Notes under the pieces: generated by a model
Told to the model about the DNA's origin: nothing
The model's input: only the letters and a program-made list of their open reading frames with translations
Database searches by the model: none
Assembly (NCBI GenBank): GCA_947177425.1
Contig: CAMWUN010000023.1
Coordinates: 1 to 53,380, forward strand
Length of the DNA stretch: 53,380 nucleotides
Reading direction: 5' to 3'
From: an uncultured bacterium
GTDB lineage: Bacteria; Bacillota; Clostridia; Lachnospirales; Lachnospiraceae
In this document: positions 26,712-34,996 of the stretch, piece after piece
Numbering within the stretch: position 1 is the first letter of the stretch
Layout: each line of letters starts with the position of its first letter
Made by a program: the position numbers and the translations under genes

Positions 26712-26733
26712 TAACTAAGTATGGAAGGGGTAA
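26693..26733 (+). promoter_or_regulatory. Hairpin that can mask the spoIVA ribosome-binding site
   Basis: TTACCCCTTC (26693-26702) pairs exactly with GAAGGGGTAA (26724-26733), with an inner ATAC/GTAT stem. The right arm contains the spoIVA Shine-Dalgarno sequence GGAAGGGG and is followed by TTTT. The left arm lies upstream of the sigma-E start site, so only read-through RNA from tyrS would form it. Confidence 0.6.
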
Positions 26734-26737
26734 TTTT

Positions 26738-28225
26738 ATGGATTTGAATACAAAGAAGGAATACGATTTATACAAAGATATCCAGCTAAGGTGCGGAGGA
26801 GAAATCTACATAGGCGTGGTGGGGCCGGTGAGAACCGGGAAATCCACTTTTATTAAGCGATTTATGGATCTGATGGTCCTGCCCAATATGACGGAATCCT
26901 ATGAAAAGGAAAGGGTAGTGGATGAACTGCCCCAGAGCGCAGGAGGCAAGACAATAACCACTACGGAACCTAAATTTATCCCCAAGGAGGCGGCAAAACT
27001 TACTCTTGGGGACGGCGTGGAGGCCAGGATAAGGCTCATAGACTGTGTGGGATATATGGTGGACGGGGCCAGCGGCCATATGGAAAATGACACAGAGCGG
27101 ATGGTGAAAACGCCCTGGTACCCGGAGGAGATCCCTTTTACCCAGGCGGCGGAAATTGGTACAAGGAAAGTCATTAATGACCATTCCACCATAGGCATTG
27201 TGATTACCTGTGACGGAAGCTTTGGGGATATTCCAAGGGAAAATTATATTGGGGCAGAGGAGCGCACCATCCGGGAACTTAAAAAATTGAAAAAGCCGTT
27301 TATCGTGCTGTTAAATACGGCGAAACCTTACGGAGAGGAAGCGGCAAGGCTGGCGGAGGATATTGGGAATAAATATGAAGTTTCTGTAATGCCTGTCAAC
27401 TGCGAACAGCTCAAAAAGGATGACATCAACCAGATTCTTGAAAACATCCTGTATGAGTTTCCTCTTACCATGATAGAGTTTTATATGCCCAAGTGGGTGG
27501 AAATGCTCTCCGCCAGCCACAAGATGAAAGTGGATTTAATTGGCCGGGTAAAAGAAATCATGAACCAGTACACATGCATACGTGATGTAAAAAACAAGCC
27601 TGTGGCATTGGAAGGGCCTTTTATTAAAAAATGTAAAATGGACAGCATTGACATGGCAGACGGGTGTGTTAAGGTATGGCTGGACGTGGACGATGCGTAC
27701 TATTACGAGATGCTTAGCGACATGGTGGGTGAAACCATAGACAATGAGTATCATTTATTGTCTGTACTGAAAGAAATGTCCAAGATGAAGAAAGAGTATG
27801 TGAAAGTTCTCCATGCCATAGACTCGGTGAGACAAAAAGGTTACGGTGTAGTGACGCCGGAGCGCAGTGAAATCAGACTGGATAAGCCGGAAGTTATTAA
27901 ACATGGCAATAAGTTCGGCGTGAAAATACGGGCGGAAAGCCCCAGCATCCACATGATACGGGCCAACATTGAGACAGAAATATCGCCCATTGTGGGTTCG
28001 GAAGAGCAGGCACAGGATTTGATCCGCTTTATTTCCGATTCCAGCCAGAGTGAGGCCGGGATATGGGAAACAAATATTTTCGGAAAATCCGTGGAACAGA
28101 TGGTGAACGACGGAATTACCAGCAAGATTACCATGATTGGAGACGAGAGCCAGTTGAAACTCCAGGAAACCATGCAGAAGATTGTCAATGATTCTAATGG
28201 CGGAATGGTCTGTATTATCATATAG
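26738..28225 (+). CDS. spoIVA: Stage IV sporulation protein A
   Basis: SpoIVA is an ATPase that polymerises on the forespore surface and anchors the spore coat. This 495-residue protein has the usual length and the Walker A loop GPVRTGKST with K35. A GTPase-like core follows (RLIDCVGYMVDGASGH near 95), then the conserved middle and C-terminal regions that bind SpoVM and drive filament formation. GGAAGGGG (26723-26730) lies 7 bases before the ATG. A sigma-E promoter sits immediately upstream, giving mother-cell timing. Its presence shows that the host forms endospores. Confidence 0.97.
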   Translation: MDLNTKKEYDLYKDIQLRCGGEIYIGVVGPVRTGKSTFIKRFMDLMVLPNMTESYEKERVVDELPQSAGGKTITTTEPKFIPKEAAKLTLGDGVEARIRLIDCVGYMVDGASGHMENDTERMVKTPWYPEEIPFTQAAEIGTRKVINDHSTIGIVITCDGSFGDIPRENYIGAEERTIRELKKLKKPFIVLLNTAKPYGEEAARLAEDIGNKYEVSVMPVNCEQLKKDDINQILENILYEFPLTMIEFYMPKWVEMLSASHKMKVDLIGRVKEIMNQYTCIRDVKNKPVALEGPFIKKCKMDSIDMADGCVKVWLDVDDAYYYEMLSDMVGETIDNEYHLLSVLKEMSKMKKEYVKVLHAIDSVRQKGYGVVTPERSEIRLDKPEVIKHGNKFGVKIRAESPSIHMIRANIETEISPIVGSEEQAQDLIRFISDSSQSEAGIWETNIFGKSVEQMVNDGITSKITMIGDESQLKLQETMQKIVNDSNGGMVCIII

Positions 28226-28290
28226 CTTTATGGGGCAGGCATCCGGGCCACGCAAGGGCGGCACAACGCGGCCTATATACTTTACAAAAT

Positions 28291-28340
28291 CAGCGCAGGA
28301 AATACCAGGAACAGAAAGCGCCATGGGATTTCCTGCGCTG
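28291..28340. repeat. Perfect 13-bp inverted repeat after spoIVA
   Basis: CAGCGCAGGAAAT (28291-28303) pairs with ATTTCCTGCGCTG (28328-28340) around a 24-base loop. There is no T-run, so termination is doubtful; it may be a processing or protein-binding site, or a remnant of a repeat. Confidence 0.5.
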
Positions 28341-28356
28341 TTAATGGAATCTTCAT

Positions 28357-28385
28357 TTGCAGGAGCGGTAATTCTATGATACTAT
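28357..28385 (+). promoter_or_regulatory. Putative promoter of the nucleoside salvage operon
   Basis: -35 TTGCAG (28357-28362), 17-base spacer, -10 TACTAT (28380-28385), about 45 bases before the purine nucleoside phosphorylase gene. A short CTATTA-TTAATAG dyad lies at the -10. Confidence 0.55.
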
Positions 28386-28436
28386 TATTAATAGTGACGC
28401 TATTGGCATTTATTTTAATTTATCGGGGAGGTTTCC

Positions 28437-29258
28437 ATGAATCAGGTATATGAAAAAGTAGCAAAATGTTATGAAAGCATAAAGGACAGGCTTCCGTTTC
28501 AGCCTAAGGTGGCTCTGGTATTAGGCTCAGGGCTTGGCAATTATGCTGATACAATGGATGTGAAGGCACAGATTGATTACAGTGAGATTGATGGCTTTCC
28601 GGTTTCAACGGTTCCGGGGCATGAGGGCAGGTTTATTTTCGGTTATGTAAAAGATGTTCCGGTGGTGTGCATGAAGGGCCGTGTGCATTATTACGAAGGC
28701 TATCCCATTACCGATGTGGTGCTTCCCACGCGGCTTATGAAGATGATGGGGGCAGAAATTTTATTCCTTACCAATGCTTCAGGAGGGATTAATCCTTCTT
28801 TTGGGGCGGGAAGCTTTATGCTTATTAAAGATCATATTTCGTGCTTTGCACCTAATCCGCTGATTGGGGCAAATATAGAAGAACTGGGCTGCCGTTTTCC
28901 TGATATGAGTACGGTTTACGACCGGAAGTTGCAGGAAATCATCAGGCAAAAAGCCAGAGAGTGTAATATTCCTCTGCATGAGGGCGTTTATGTGCAGCTT
29001 ACCGGGCCTTCCTTTGAGTCTCCGGCTGAAATCAAAATGCTTCGGGGACTTGGGGCGGATGCAGTGGGAATGAGTACGGTGGTGGAAGCCATTGCAGCCA
29101 ACCATATGGGTATGAAAATCTGCGGTATTTCCTGCGTGGCCAATCTTGCCGCGGGCATGACAGACCAGCCCCTTACCCATGAGGAAGTACAGGAAGCTTC
29201 CAACAAAGCGGCGCCATTGTTCAGACAGCTTGTAACAGAAGCAATCGCCGGATTCTGA
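28437..29258 (+). CDS. punA: Purine-nucleoside phosphorylase (trimeric type)
   Basis: A 273-residue cytosolic enzyme that splits inosine and guanosine with phosphate into base and ribose 1-phosphate. The phosphate-binding VLGSGLGNYAD near residue 29, STVPGHEGRF, and the purine-site segment GADAVGMSTVVEAIAA mark the trimeric, inosine/guanosine-specific class. GGGGAGG precedes the ATG at 28437. It heads a salvage operon with cytidine deaminase and an amidohydrolase, and the nucleoside importer lies about 4 kb upstream. Confidence 0.94.
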   Translation: MNQVYEKVAKCYESIKDRLPFQPKVALVLGSGLGNYADTMDVKAQIDYSEIDGFPVSTVPGHEGRFIFGYVKDVPVVCMKGRVHYYEGYPITDVVLPTRLMKMMGAEILFLTNASGGINPSFGAGSFMLIKDHISCFAPNPLIGANIEELGCRFPDMSTVYDRKLQEIIRQKARECNIPLHEGVYVQLTGPSFESPAEIKMLRGLGADAVGMSTVVEAIAANHMGMKICGISCVANLAAGMTDQPLTHEEVQEASNKAAPLFRQLVTEAIAGF

Positions 29259-29272
29259 AAGGTAAAGCAGCC

Positions 29273-29722
29273 ATGAATGTAAATACAATCATCGAAAAAG
29301 AAGACATTCCGGTGCAGGAACTGATACGTTCGGCGCTGGAGGCGAGAAAGAAAGCTTATGCGCCTTACTCCGGATACATGGTTGGGGCGGCAGTACTGAC
29401 AAATGAATTGCGGATTTATACTGGCTGTAATATAGAAAACGCATCTTACAGCCCTTCCATCTGCGCAGAGAGAACGGCTGTAAGCAAGGCGGTCAGCGAA
29501 GGGAAACGTAAGTTCAAGGCCATTGCGGTAACGGGAGGTCTAAGAGGGGAGGAAGTTACCCAGTATGCCTATCCCTGCGGCGTGTGCAGGCAGGTTTTGC
29601 GTGAATTTGCAGACCCCGATGAATTTGTAGTGATTGTTGCCAGAAGCGGAGGGGACTTTAAGGTTCATCTTTTAAGCGAACTGCTTCCCGAAAGCTTCGG
29701 GCCTGATAATTTGAAAAGCTGA
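29273..29722 (+). CDS. cdd: Cytidine deaminase
   Basis: Converts cytidine and deoxycytidine to uridine forms. The 149-residue protein shows the zinc-site motifs CAERTAVSKAV (cysteine ligand and catalytic glutamate) near residue 64 and PCGVCRQVL near 102. It is about 15-20 residues longer than typical tetrameric enzymes owing to an N-terminal extension. It follows the phosphorylase by 14 bases and precedes the amidohydrolase by 11, so all three are probably one transcript. Confidence 0.95.
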   Translation: MNVNTIIEKEDIPVQELIRSALEARKKAYAPYSGYMVGAAVLTNELRIYTGCNIENASYSPSICAERTAVSKAVSEGKRKFKAIAVTGGLRGEEVTQYAYPCGVCRQVLREFADPDEFVVIVARSGGDFKVHLLSELLPESFGPDNLKS

Positions 29723-29733
29723 AAGGATATCCT

Positions 29734-31035
29734 ATGAACATAAGATTGTATAATGCCAGAATCCTTACTATGGAGGAAAGCAGGGATATATTTGAGGGAG
29801 AAATCTGGATACAGGATGAAAAAATCCTGTATGTGGGAAGCGGCCAAAACCCTCATGAAATCTGCGATGACCTGCCGTATAAGTGTATAATATGGGACAG
29901 GGAAGTGGACTGCGGGGGAAATCTTCTGATGCCGGGTTTCAAAAACGCCCACACCCATTCAGGAATGACCCTCCTGCGTTCCTATGCAGATGACCTTCCT
30001 TTAGATGACTGGCTGAATCATAAGATTTTTCCCATAGAGGCAAAGATGACGCCGGAAGATATTTACCACCTGTCCAGGCTGGCAATTCTGGAATATCTTA
30101 CCAGTGGGATAACAGCAGTTTTCGACATGTATCTTACGCCGGAAACCATTGCGGATGCTTTTGACCATATGGGAATGCGGTGTGTGCAGACGGGAGCAGT
30201 GAATAATTTCAGCCAGTCCCCGGAAATGGTGGAGGAGATGTATCTGAAACTGAATAAAAAGAGTCCTCTCCAGTCCTATATCATAGGGTTTCATGCGGAG
30301 TACACCTGTTCCAAGGAACTTCTTGAAAAGATAGCGGCCCTTGCCCATAAATACAAAGCGCCGGTCTTTACTCACCTTGCAGAGACGGAAAAGGAAGTAA
30401 AGGAATGTGTGGAACGTTATGGGATGACGCCCACGGCATTTCTGGATTCTCTGGGAATCTTTGATTACGGCGGCGGCGGTTATCACTGTGTGCACATGAC
30501 CCAGGAAGACATTTCTGTCATGAAAAGAAGAGGCCTGACCGCTGTTACCAATCCAGGCTCGAACGTAAAGCTTGCCAGCGGGATTGCCCCCATATCCGAT
30601 TATCTAAAGGCAGGGGTGAATGTGGCTATCGGCACAGACGGCCCTGCAAGTAATAACTGCCTTGATATGTTCAGGGAAATGTTTCTGGTGACAGGGCTTG
30701 CAAAGATAAGGGAGAAGGATGCCTCAGCAGTGGATGCCATGGAAGTGCTTAAAATGGCCACTGTCAACGGCGCACGGGCCATGGGGCTTGACAATGCAGA
30801 TGTTCTGGCGGAAGGAAAGCTGGCGGACATTATCATGATTGATTTAAAACAGCCCAATATGCAGCCTGCCCACAATATCCCTAAGAATCTGGTTTACAGC
30901 GGAAGCAAACAGAATGTGGCAATGACCATGATTGCAGGGAAAATTCTTTATGAGAAGGGAATCTTTTATACCGGGGACAAGCCGGAGGATATTTACCGGA
31001 AAGCGGAGGATATCAAACGCTGCCACAATTTGTGA
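29734..31035 (+). CDS. Amidohydrolase, S-adenosylhomocysteine/methylthioadenosine deaminase type
   Basis: A 433-residue metal-dependent amidohydrolase. Metal ligands are visible in NAHTHSGMTLLRSYADD (HxH near residue 72), THLAETEKE (histidine near 210), and GTDGPASNNCLDM (aspartate near 300). The LPLDDWLN pattern after the first motif is typical of MTA/SAH deaminases, which remove the amino group from adenosine-type nucleosides. Guanine or other nucleoside substrates cannot be excluded. AAAGGA lies 6 bases before the ATG. Its place behind purine phosphorylase and cytidine deaminase supports a nucleoside-salvage role. Confidence 0.86.
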   Translation: MNIRLYNARILTMEESRDIFEGEIWIQDEKILYVGSGQNPHEICDDLPYKCIIWDREVDCGGNLLMPGFKNAHTHSGMTLLRSYADDLPLDDWLNHKIFPIEAKMTPEDIYHLSRLAILEYLTSGITAVFDMYLTPETIADAFDHMGMRCVQTGAVNNFSQSPEMVEEMYLKLNKKSPLQSYIIGFHAEYTCSKELLEKIAALAHKYKAPVFTHLAETEKEVKECVERYGMTPTAFLDSLGIFDYGGGGYHCVHMTQEDISVMKRRGLTAVTNPGSNVKLASGIAPISDYLKAGVNVAIGTDGPASNNCLDMFREMFLVTGLAKIREKDASAVDAMEVLKMATVNGARAMGLDNADVLAEGKLADIIMIDLKQPNMQPAHNIPKNLVYSGSKQNVAMTMIAGKILYEKGIFYTGDKPEDIYRKAEDIKRCHNL

Positions 31036-31132
31036 GCGGCTTATAAAAAGAACTTATCAGCCAGTGTGTGTTTATACATGCGCCGGGCAGCTTTGGCAGG
31101 GCTTATGATAAAAGACAGATGGAGCAGTCAGA

Positions 31133-32833
31133 ATGGAATATGTAATTTTTGCGGTGGTAATGGCAGGGCTGGTTTTGATTTTCCTGCTGAAAGGATATTA
31201 CGACTATCAGAAATCAGAAAAGCAGTTTGCACAGCAGTTATATACAGACTACGGTATTCTTCCGCAAAGGGAATACAACCCCAGGCAGTTTGAAAATATT
31301 TCCCATTATTTTTTGAAGCATAATGACGGATTCCATATCGATGATATTACATGGAACGATTTAAATATGGATGAAATCTTTAAAAAAATGAATTTTACTT
31401 ACTCGGCGGCGGGAGAAGAGTATCTGTATTATATGCTTCGGTGTCCCTGTATGGATGAACAGGAACTGCGGCGCAGGGAAGAAATGATCCGGTATTTTCA
31501 GGAAAACCAGGACGACCGGGCTGCTTACCAGCTTATTTTTCACAAGCTGGGCAGAATGGGAAAATTTTCCATCTATGATTATCTGGATTATCTTGACAAT
31601 TTGGGAAAGAGGAGCAATATTCCCCATTATATATCGCTCATTCTGCTGCTTGCCAGCGTGGGGCTTATGTTTATCCAGTTACCTTTAGGGCTGGTGGCGT
31701 TTTTTGGCATATTGGCCTATAATAATATAAATTACTTTAAAGAAAAGGGAGAAATTGACCCTTATATTACCAGTTTTTCCTATGTATTCAGGCTTCTTGA
31801 CGCTGTGAGGGAAATCAAGGCCAATGATACGGCTGTGCTGAAAGAGGAACTTGATGCGCTGAAGAAGAGCAGCACATCCATGGGAAGCTTTAAACACGGA
31901 TCATTCATTGTTATGTCAGGGAACAGAATGTCAGGTTCCGGGAATCCGCTGGACATGCTGCTGGATTATTTAAGGATGGGGTTCCATCTGGATCTGATTA
32001 AATTTAACCATATGCTGTCCGAGGTGAGGAAGCATATTCAGGATATTGACCGGATGATAACGATAGCCGGGAGAATTGAGGCTATGATTGCGGTGGGAGC
32101 TTACCGTGCATCCCTGCCGGGACACTGTGTCCCCGAATTTACGAAGGAGATTTCCATAGATGCAAAAGGCATGTACCATCCGTTGATTGAGAATCCGGTT
32201 GAAAATGACATGCATACCAGTGCCAGTGTGCTGATTACCGGGTCTAATGCGTCAGGTAAGTCCACCTTTTTGAAGACTATGGCTGTCAACAGTATTCTGG
32301 CGCAGACCATCCACACCTGCCTTGGGGATTATTATCAGGGCGCCCTGTTCCGCATTGCCTCTTCTATGAGCCTTAGGGATGATGTGCAGGGGGGTGACAG
32401 TTATTATATGGTGGAAATCAAAGCAATCAAACGGATACTGGACTTATGTGCGGAAGGCGGCCCTCCGGTACTGTGCTTTGTGGACGAGGTGCTGCGCGGC
32501 ACCAATACGGTAGAGCGGATTGCGGCTTCCAGCCAGATATTAAAGAGCCTGTCCCAGAACAACTGCATGTGCTTTGCGGCCACCCATGATATTGAACTGA
32601 CACATTTGCTTGTCAAAATATATAAAAATTATCATTTTACTGAAAAGATTGAAGAGAATGATATATCTTTCACTTATAAGATCATTGAGGGAAGGGCAGC
32701 ATCCCGGAATGCCATTAAGCTTTTGGGTATTATGGGATATGATCCGTCCATTATCCGGAAAGCGGAAGAAATGGCGGCGGATTTTTTGTCCTCCGGCGTC
32801 TGGCACGGGCTTGACTGTGAAATGCCGCAATGA
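31133..32833 (+). CDS. Membrane-anchored MutS-family ATPase
   Basis: A 566-residue protein with the MutS ATPase core at the C-terminus: Walker A TGSNASGKSTFLKTMAVN near residue 370, the MSLRDDVQGGDSYYMVEI segment, and Walker B CFVDEVLRGTNTVER. Unlike MutS or MutS2 it begins with a membrane segment (about 3-20) and has a second hydrophobic pair near 165-200. It lacks the N-terminal mismatch-binding domain and has no Smr nuclease tail. Annotation as a mismatch repair protein would therefore be misleading; a role at the membrane is likely but unknown. GGAG (31121-31124) lies 8 bases before the start. Confidence 0.84.
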   Translation: MEYVIFAVVMAGLVLIFLLKGYYDYQKSEKQFAQQLYTDYGILPQREYNPRQFENISHYFLKHNDGFHIDDITWNDLNMDEIFKKMNFTYSAAGEEYLYYMLRCPCMDEQELRRREEMIRYFQENQDDRAAYQLIFHKLGRMGKFSIYDYLDYLDNLGKRSNIPHYISLILLLASVGLMFIQLPLGLVAFFGILAYNNINYFKEKGEIDPYITSFSYVFRLLDAVREIKANDTAVLKEELDALKKSSTSMGSFKHGSFIVMSGNRMSGSGNPLDMLLDYLRMGFHLDLIKFNHMLSEVRKHIQDIDRMITIAGRIEAMIAVGAYRASLPGHCVPEFTKEISIDAKGMYHPLIENPVENDMHTSASVLITGSNASGKSTFLKTMAVNSILAQTIHTCLGDYYQGALFRIASSMSLRDDVQGGDSYYMVEIKAIKRILDLCAEGGPPVLCFVDEVLRGTNTVERIAASSQILKSLSQNNCMCFAATHDIELTHLLVKIYKNYHFTEKIEENDISFTYKIIEGRAASRNAIKLLGIMGYDPSIIRKAEEMAADFLSSGVWHGLDCEMPQ

Positions 32834-32839
32834 TATTAT
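32811..32839 (+). promoter_or_regulatory. Putative promoter of the 52-aa membrane protein
   Basis: -35 TTGACT (32811-32816), 17-base spacer, -10 TATTAT (32834-32839), overlapping the end of the MutS-like gene. Confidence 0.6.
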
Positions 32840-32934
32840 AATATAGGATGGAATCCATGGATATACAATAAACAGGATTTGGAGAGTTCTTTGTTGTATG
32901 TTCTAATAATTATAAAGAAAGGTCTGGTGAGAGT

Positions 32935-33093
32935 ATGAGTAGTTTCGTATTGTTTTTTAATTCCTTTTTATCCTATCTGCTGGTTATGGCAATTGTGGTC
33001 GTGGTTGCAGGGGTGGCAATCTTTCTTGGGATAAAGATGCGCAGGAATAAAGACAGTCAGGCAGGAAATGAAAAGACACAGGCAGGCGCCTGA
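32935..33093 (+). CDS. Small single-pass membrane protein (52 aa)
   Basis: A short open frame of 52 residues starting MSSFVLFFNSFLSYLL. Residues about 4-33 form one long hydrophobic helix, followed by a basic stop-transfer stretch KMRRNK and a polar tail. It has its own promoter (32811-32839) and a strong terminator 37 bases after its stop, making a compact one-gene unit, which argues that it is real despite its size. Similar short proteins occur in related gut Firmicutes as I recall, sometimes with implausible annotations. Function is unknown. The ribosome-binding site is weak (AAAGG about 12 bases upstream). Confidence 0.7.
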   Translation: MSSFVLFFNSFLSYLLVMAIVVVVAGVAIFLGIKMRRNKDSQAGNEKTQAGA

Positions 33094-33129
33094 AGCGTGC
33101 TTATTTTAGGAAGATAGATAATGTGAAAG

Positions 33130-33156
33130 AGCGCAAAGCTGGCTTTGCGCTTTTTG
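33130..33156 (+). terminator. Intrinsic terminator after the 52-aa gene
   Basis: AGCGCAAAGC (33130-33139) pairs with GCTTTGCGCT (33142-33151) with a two-base gap between arms, followed by T residues. Confidence 0.9.
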
Positions 33157-33282
33157 TATCAATAAGCTGCCCCGTAAAGGGTGACAGCGTTTGAGATGAC
33201 ATTCCGGATTTTCAGAAGCGGTTGACTTTCCTGTGGGCAGTATGCCGCGTTCAAAGTCCGGGTGTCAGTTAAGGATGGTTAT

Positions 33283-33969
33283 ATGGGCAGGTTTGAGATT
33301 ATTTTGTGGGATGTTGACCAGACATTGCTGGATTTTAACAAATCCCAGGAGTATGCGCTGCGTTACAGCTTTGAGCAGTTTGGCCAAAAGGCGGATGAAA
33401 CTGTCATATCCCTTTATTCAGATATCAACAATTCTTACTGGAAGCGGTATGAACTTGGGGAGATTACCAAGGAATATCTGTTGACAGGAAGGTTTGCCAC
33501 ACTTTTTGAACAAATGGGTATGAGGAACATGGATGCAAAAGAGTTTCAGCCTGTTTACCAGAAGGCGCTGGGTTCAGTCTTTTATTTCCGGGATGATTCA
33601 AAAGAATTATGCAGGAAACTAAAAGGGAGAGTACGCCAGTATGCGTTGACCAATGGAGTCACATCTACACAGAAGAATAAACTCCGCCTGTCAGGGCTTG
33701 ACCAGATTCTGGACGGTATTTTCATATCGGAGGAAATCGGGTATCCCAAGCCTGAACGGAGATATTTTGAGAAGTGTTTCCAGCAAATTCCGGATTTCAT
33801 TAAGGAAAAGGCTCTTATGGTAGGGGATTCCCTCTCCAGCGACATGCAGGGAGGAAATAATGCGGGGGTTTCGTGCTGCTGGTACAATCCCGAAGGCATG
33901 GAGAACCATACAGAACTTAAGATTGATTATGAAATAAGGAATTTGTGGGAAGTGGAGGAACTGCTCTAA
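33283..33969 (+). CDS. YjjG-type HAD nucleotidase
   Basis: A 228-residue haloacid dehalogenase-fold phosphatase. Motif I WDVDQTLLDF holds the catalytic aspartate pair near residues 9-11; ALTNG and GYPKPE supply motifs II and III; VGDSLSSDMQGG is motif IV. The closest recognised group is YjjG, which removes phosphate from non-canonical pyrimidine nucleotides. AAGGA (33270-33274) lies 8 bases before the ATG at 33283; an upstream GTG at 33262 is less likely. Its stop overlaps the start of the WYL regulator by one base. Confidence 0.85.
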   Translation: MGRFEIILWDVDQTLLDFNKSQEYALRYSFEQFGQKADETVISLYSDINNSYWKRYELGEITKEYLLTGRFATLFEQMGMRNMDAKEFQPVYQKALGSVFYFRDDSKELCRKLKGRVRQYALTNGVTSTQKNKLRLSGLDQILDGIFISEEIGYPKPERRYFEKCFQQIPDFIKEKALMVGDSLSSDMQGGNNAGVSCCWYNPEGMENHTELKIDYEIRNLWEVEELL

Positions 33970-34973
33970 TGGCAAAGTCTGCCAATCAGAAAATGAAGCT
34001 ATTATATCTTTTAAAAATTCTTACTGAAAAATCAGATGAGTCCCACTGCCTGTCCACACAGGAATTGATAGCCCAGCTTGCTTCTTACGGAATCAGAGCC
34101 GAGAGGAAGAGTATTTATGATGATATTGAATGTCTGATTCATTATGGTTATGACATTGTGAATGTGAAAGCCCGCAGCGGCGGAGGTTATTATCTTGCAG
34201 GCCGGGAATTTGAACTGCCGGAATTAAAGCTTCTGGTGGATGCCGTGCAGGCTTCCCGGTTTATCACCCAGAAGAAATCAAGGGAACTGATCGCCAAAAT
34301 AGAAAAGCTGGCAGGCCCTTATGAAGGGAAGCAGCTACAGAGACAGGTTTTTGTGGCCGGACGGGTGAAGACGGAGAACGAAAGCATTTATTACAATGTG
34401 GACCGCATCCACAAGGCCATACAGGATAACGTGCCTGTAACTTTTACCTACCTTTCCTGGAATGTTAAAAAGGAACTGACGCCCAGGAGACAGGGAAAAA
34501 AGTACCGCATCAGCCCATGGGCTCTGGCCTGGCAGGATGAAAATTATTATCTGATTGCCTATGATGATGAGGAGGAACGCATCAAGCATTTCCGGGTGGA
34601 CAAGATGAGTCATATAACAGAACTGCCCGGGGAATTCCGTAAGGGAGTGGAAGCTTTTGGGAAGTTTGATATTGCGGCTTACACCAACAGAACTTTCGGC
34701 ATGTTCGGCGGTGAGGAGGAGACTGTCACCCTACAGCTTCCAGAGGCTATGATCGGGATTATCCTGGATCGTTTTGGCAAGGATATCGACATACGCAGGG
34801 CGGGGGAGGAGACAGTAAGCGTCAGGATAAAGGCGGCGGTCAGCCGCCAGTTTTATGGATGGCTTACGGGCCTTGGGGCGGAAATATCCGTCACAGGGCC
34901 TGAACAGGTGCGCAAAGGTTACATAGATTATCTGGAAGACATTATGAAAAATTACAGAAAAGCGAATGAATGA
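33969..34973 (+). CDS. WYL-domain transcriptional regulator
   Basis: A 334-residue regulator. The N-terminus (about 1-75) is a winged helix of the DeoR-like type (LSTQELIAQLASYGIRAERK). A WYL domain spans about 150-225, with SPWALAWQDENYYLIAYDD and the conserved KHFRVDKM, and a C-terminal WCX-like extension follows. WYL domains bind nucleotides or nucleic acid ligands and often control DNA damage or metabolic genes. It starts at 33969 inside the stop of the phosphatase gene (TAATG) and is followed 23 bases later by an aminotransferase. The target is unknown. Confidence 0.87.
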   Translation: MAKSANQKMKLLYLLKILTEKSDESHCLSTQELIAQLASYGIRAERKSIYDDIECLIHYGYDIVNVKARSGGGYYLAGREFELPELKLLVDAVQASRFITQKKSRELIAKIEKLAGPYEGKQLQRQVFVAGRVKTENESIYYNVDRIHKAIQDNVPVTFTYLSWNVKKELTPRRQGKKYRISPWALAWQDENYYLIAYDDEEERIKHFRVDKMSHITELPGEFRKGVEAFGKFDIAAYTNRTFGMFGGEEETVTLQLPEAMIGIILDRFGKDIDIRRAGEETVSVRIKAAVSRQFYGWLTGLGAEISVTGPEQVRKGYIDYLEDIMKNYRKANE

Positions 34974-34996
34974 TAAAAGAAATCTGGGAGGAAAAT

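Noticed and set aside
28182-28379. 65-codon frame after spoIVA
   Set aside because: It overlaps the spoIVA end, contains the 13-bp hairpin and has no ribosome-binding site.
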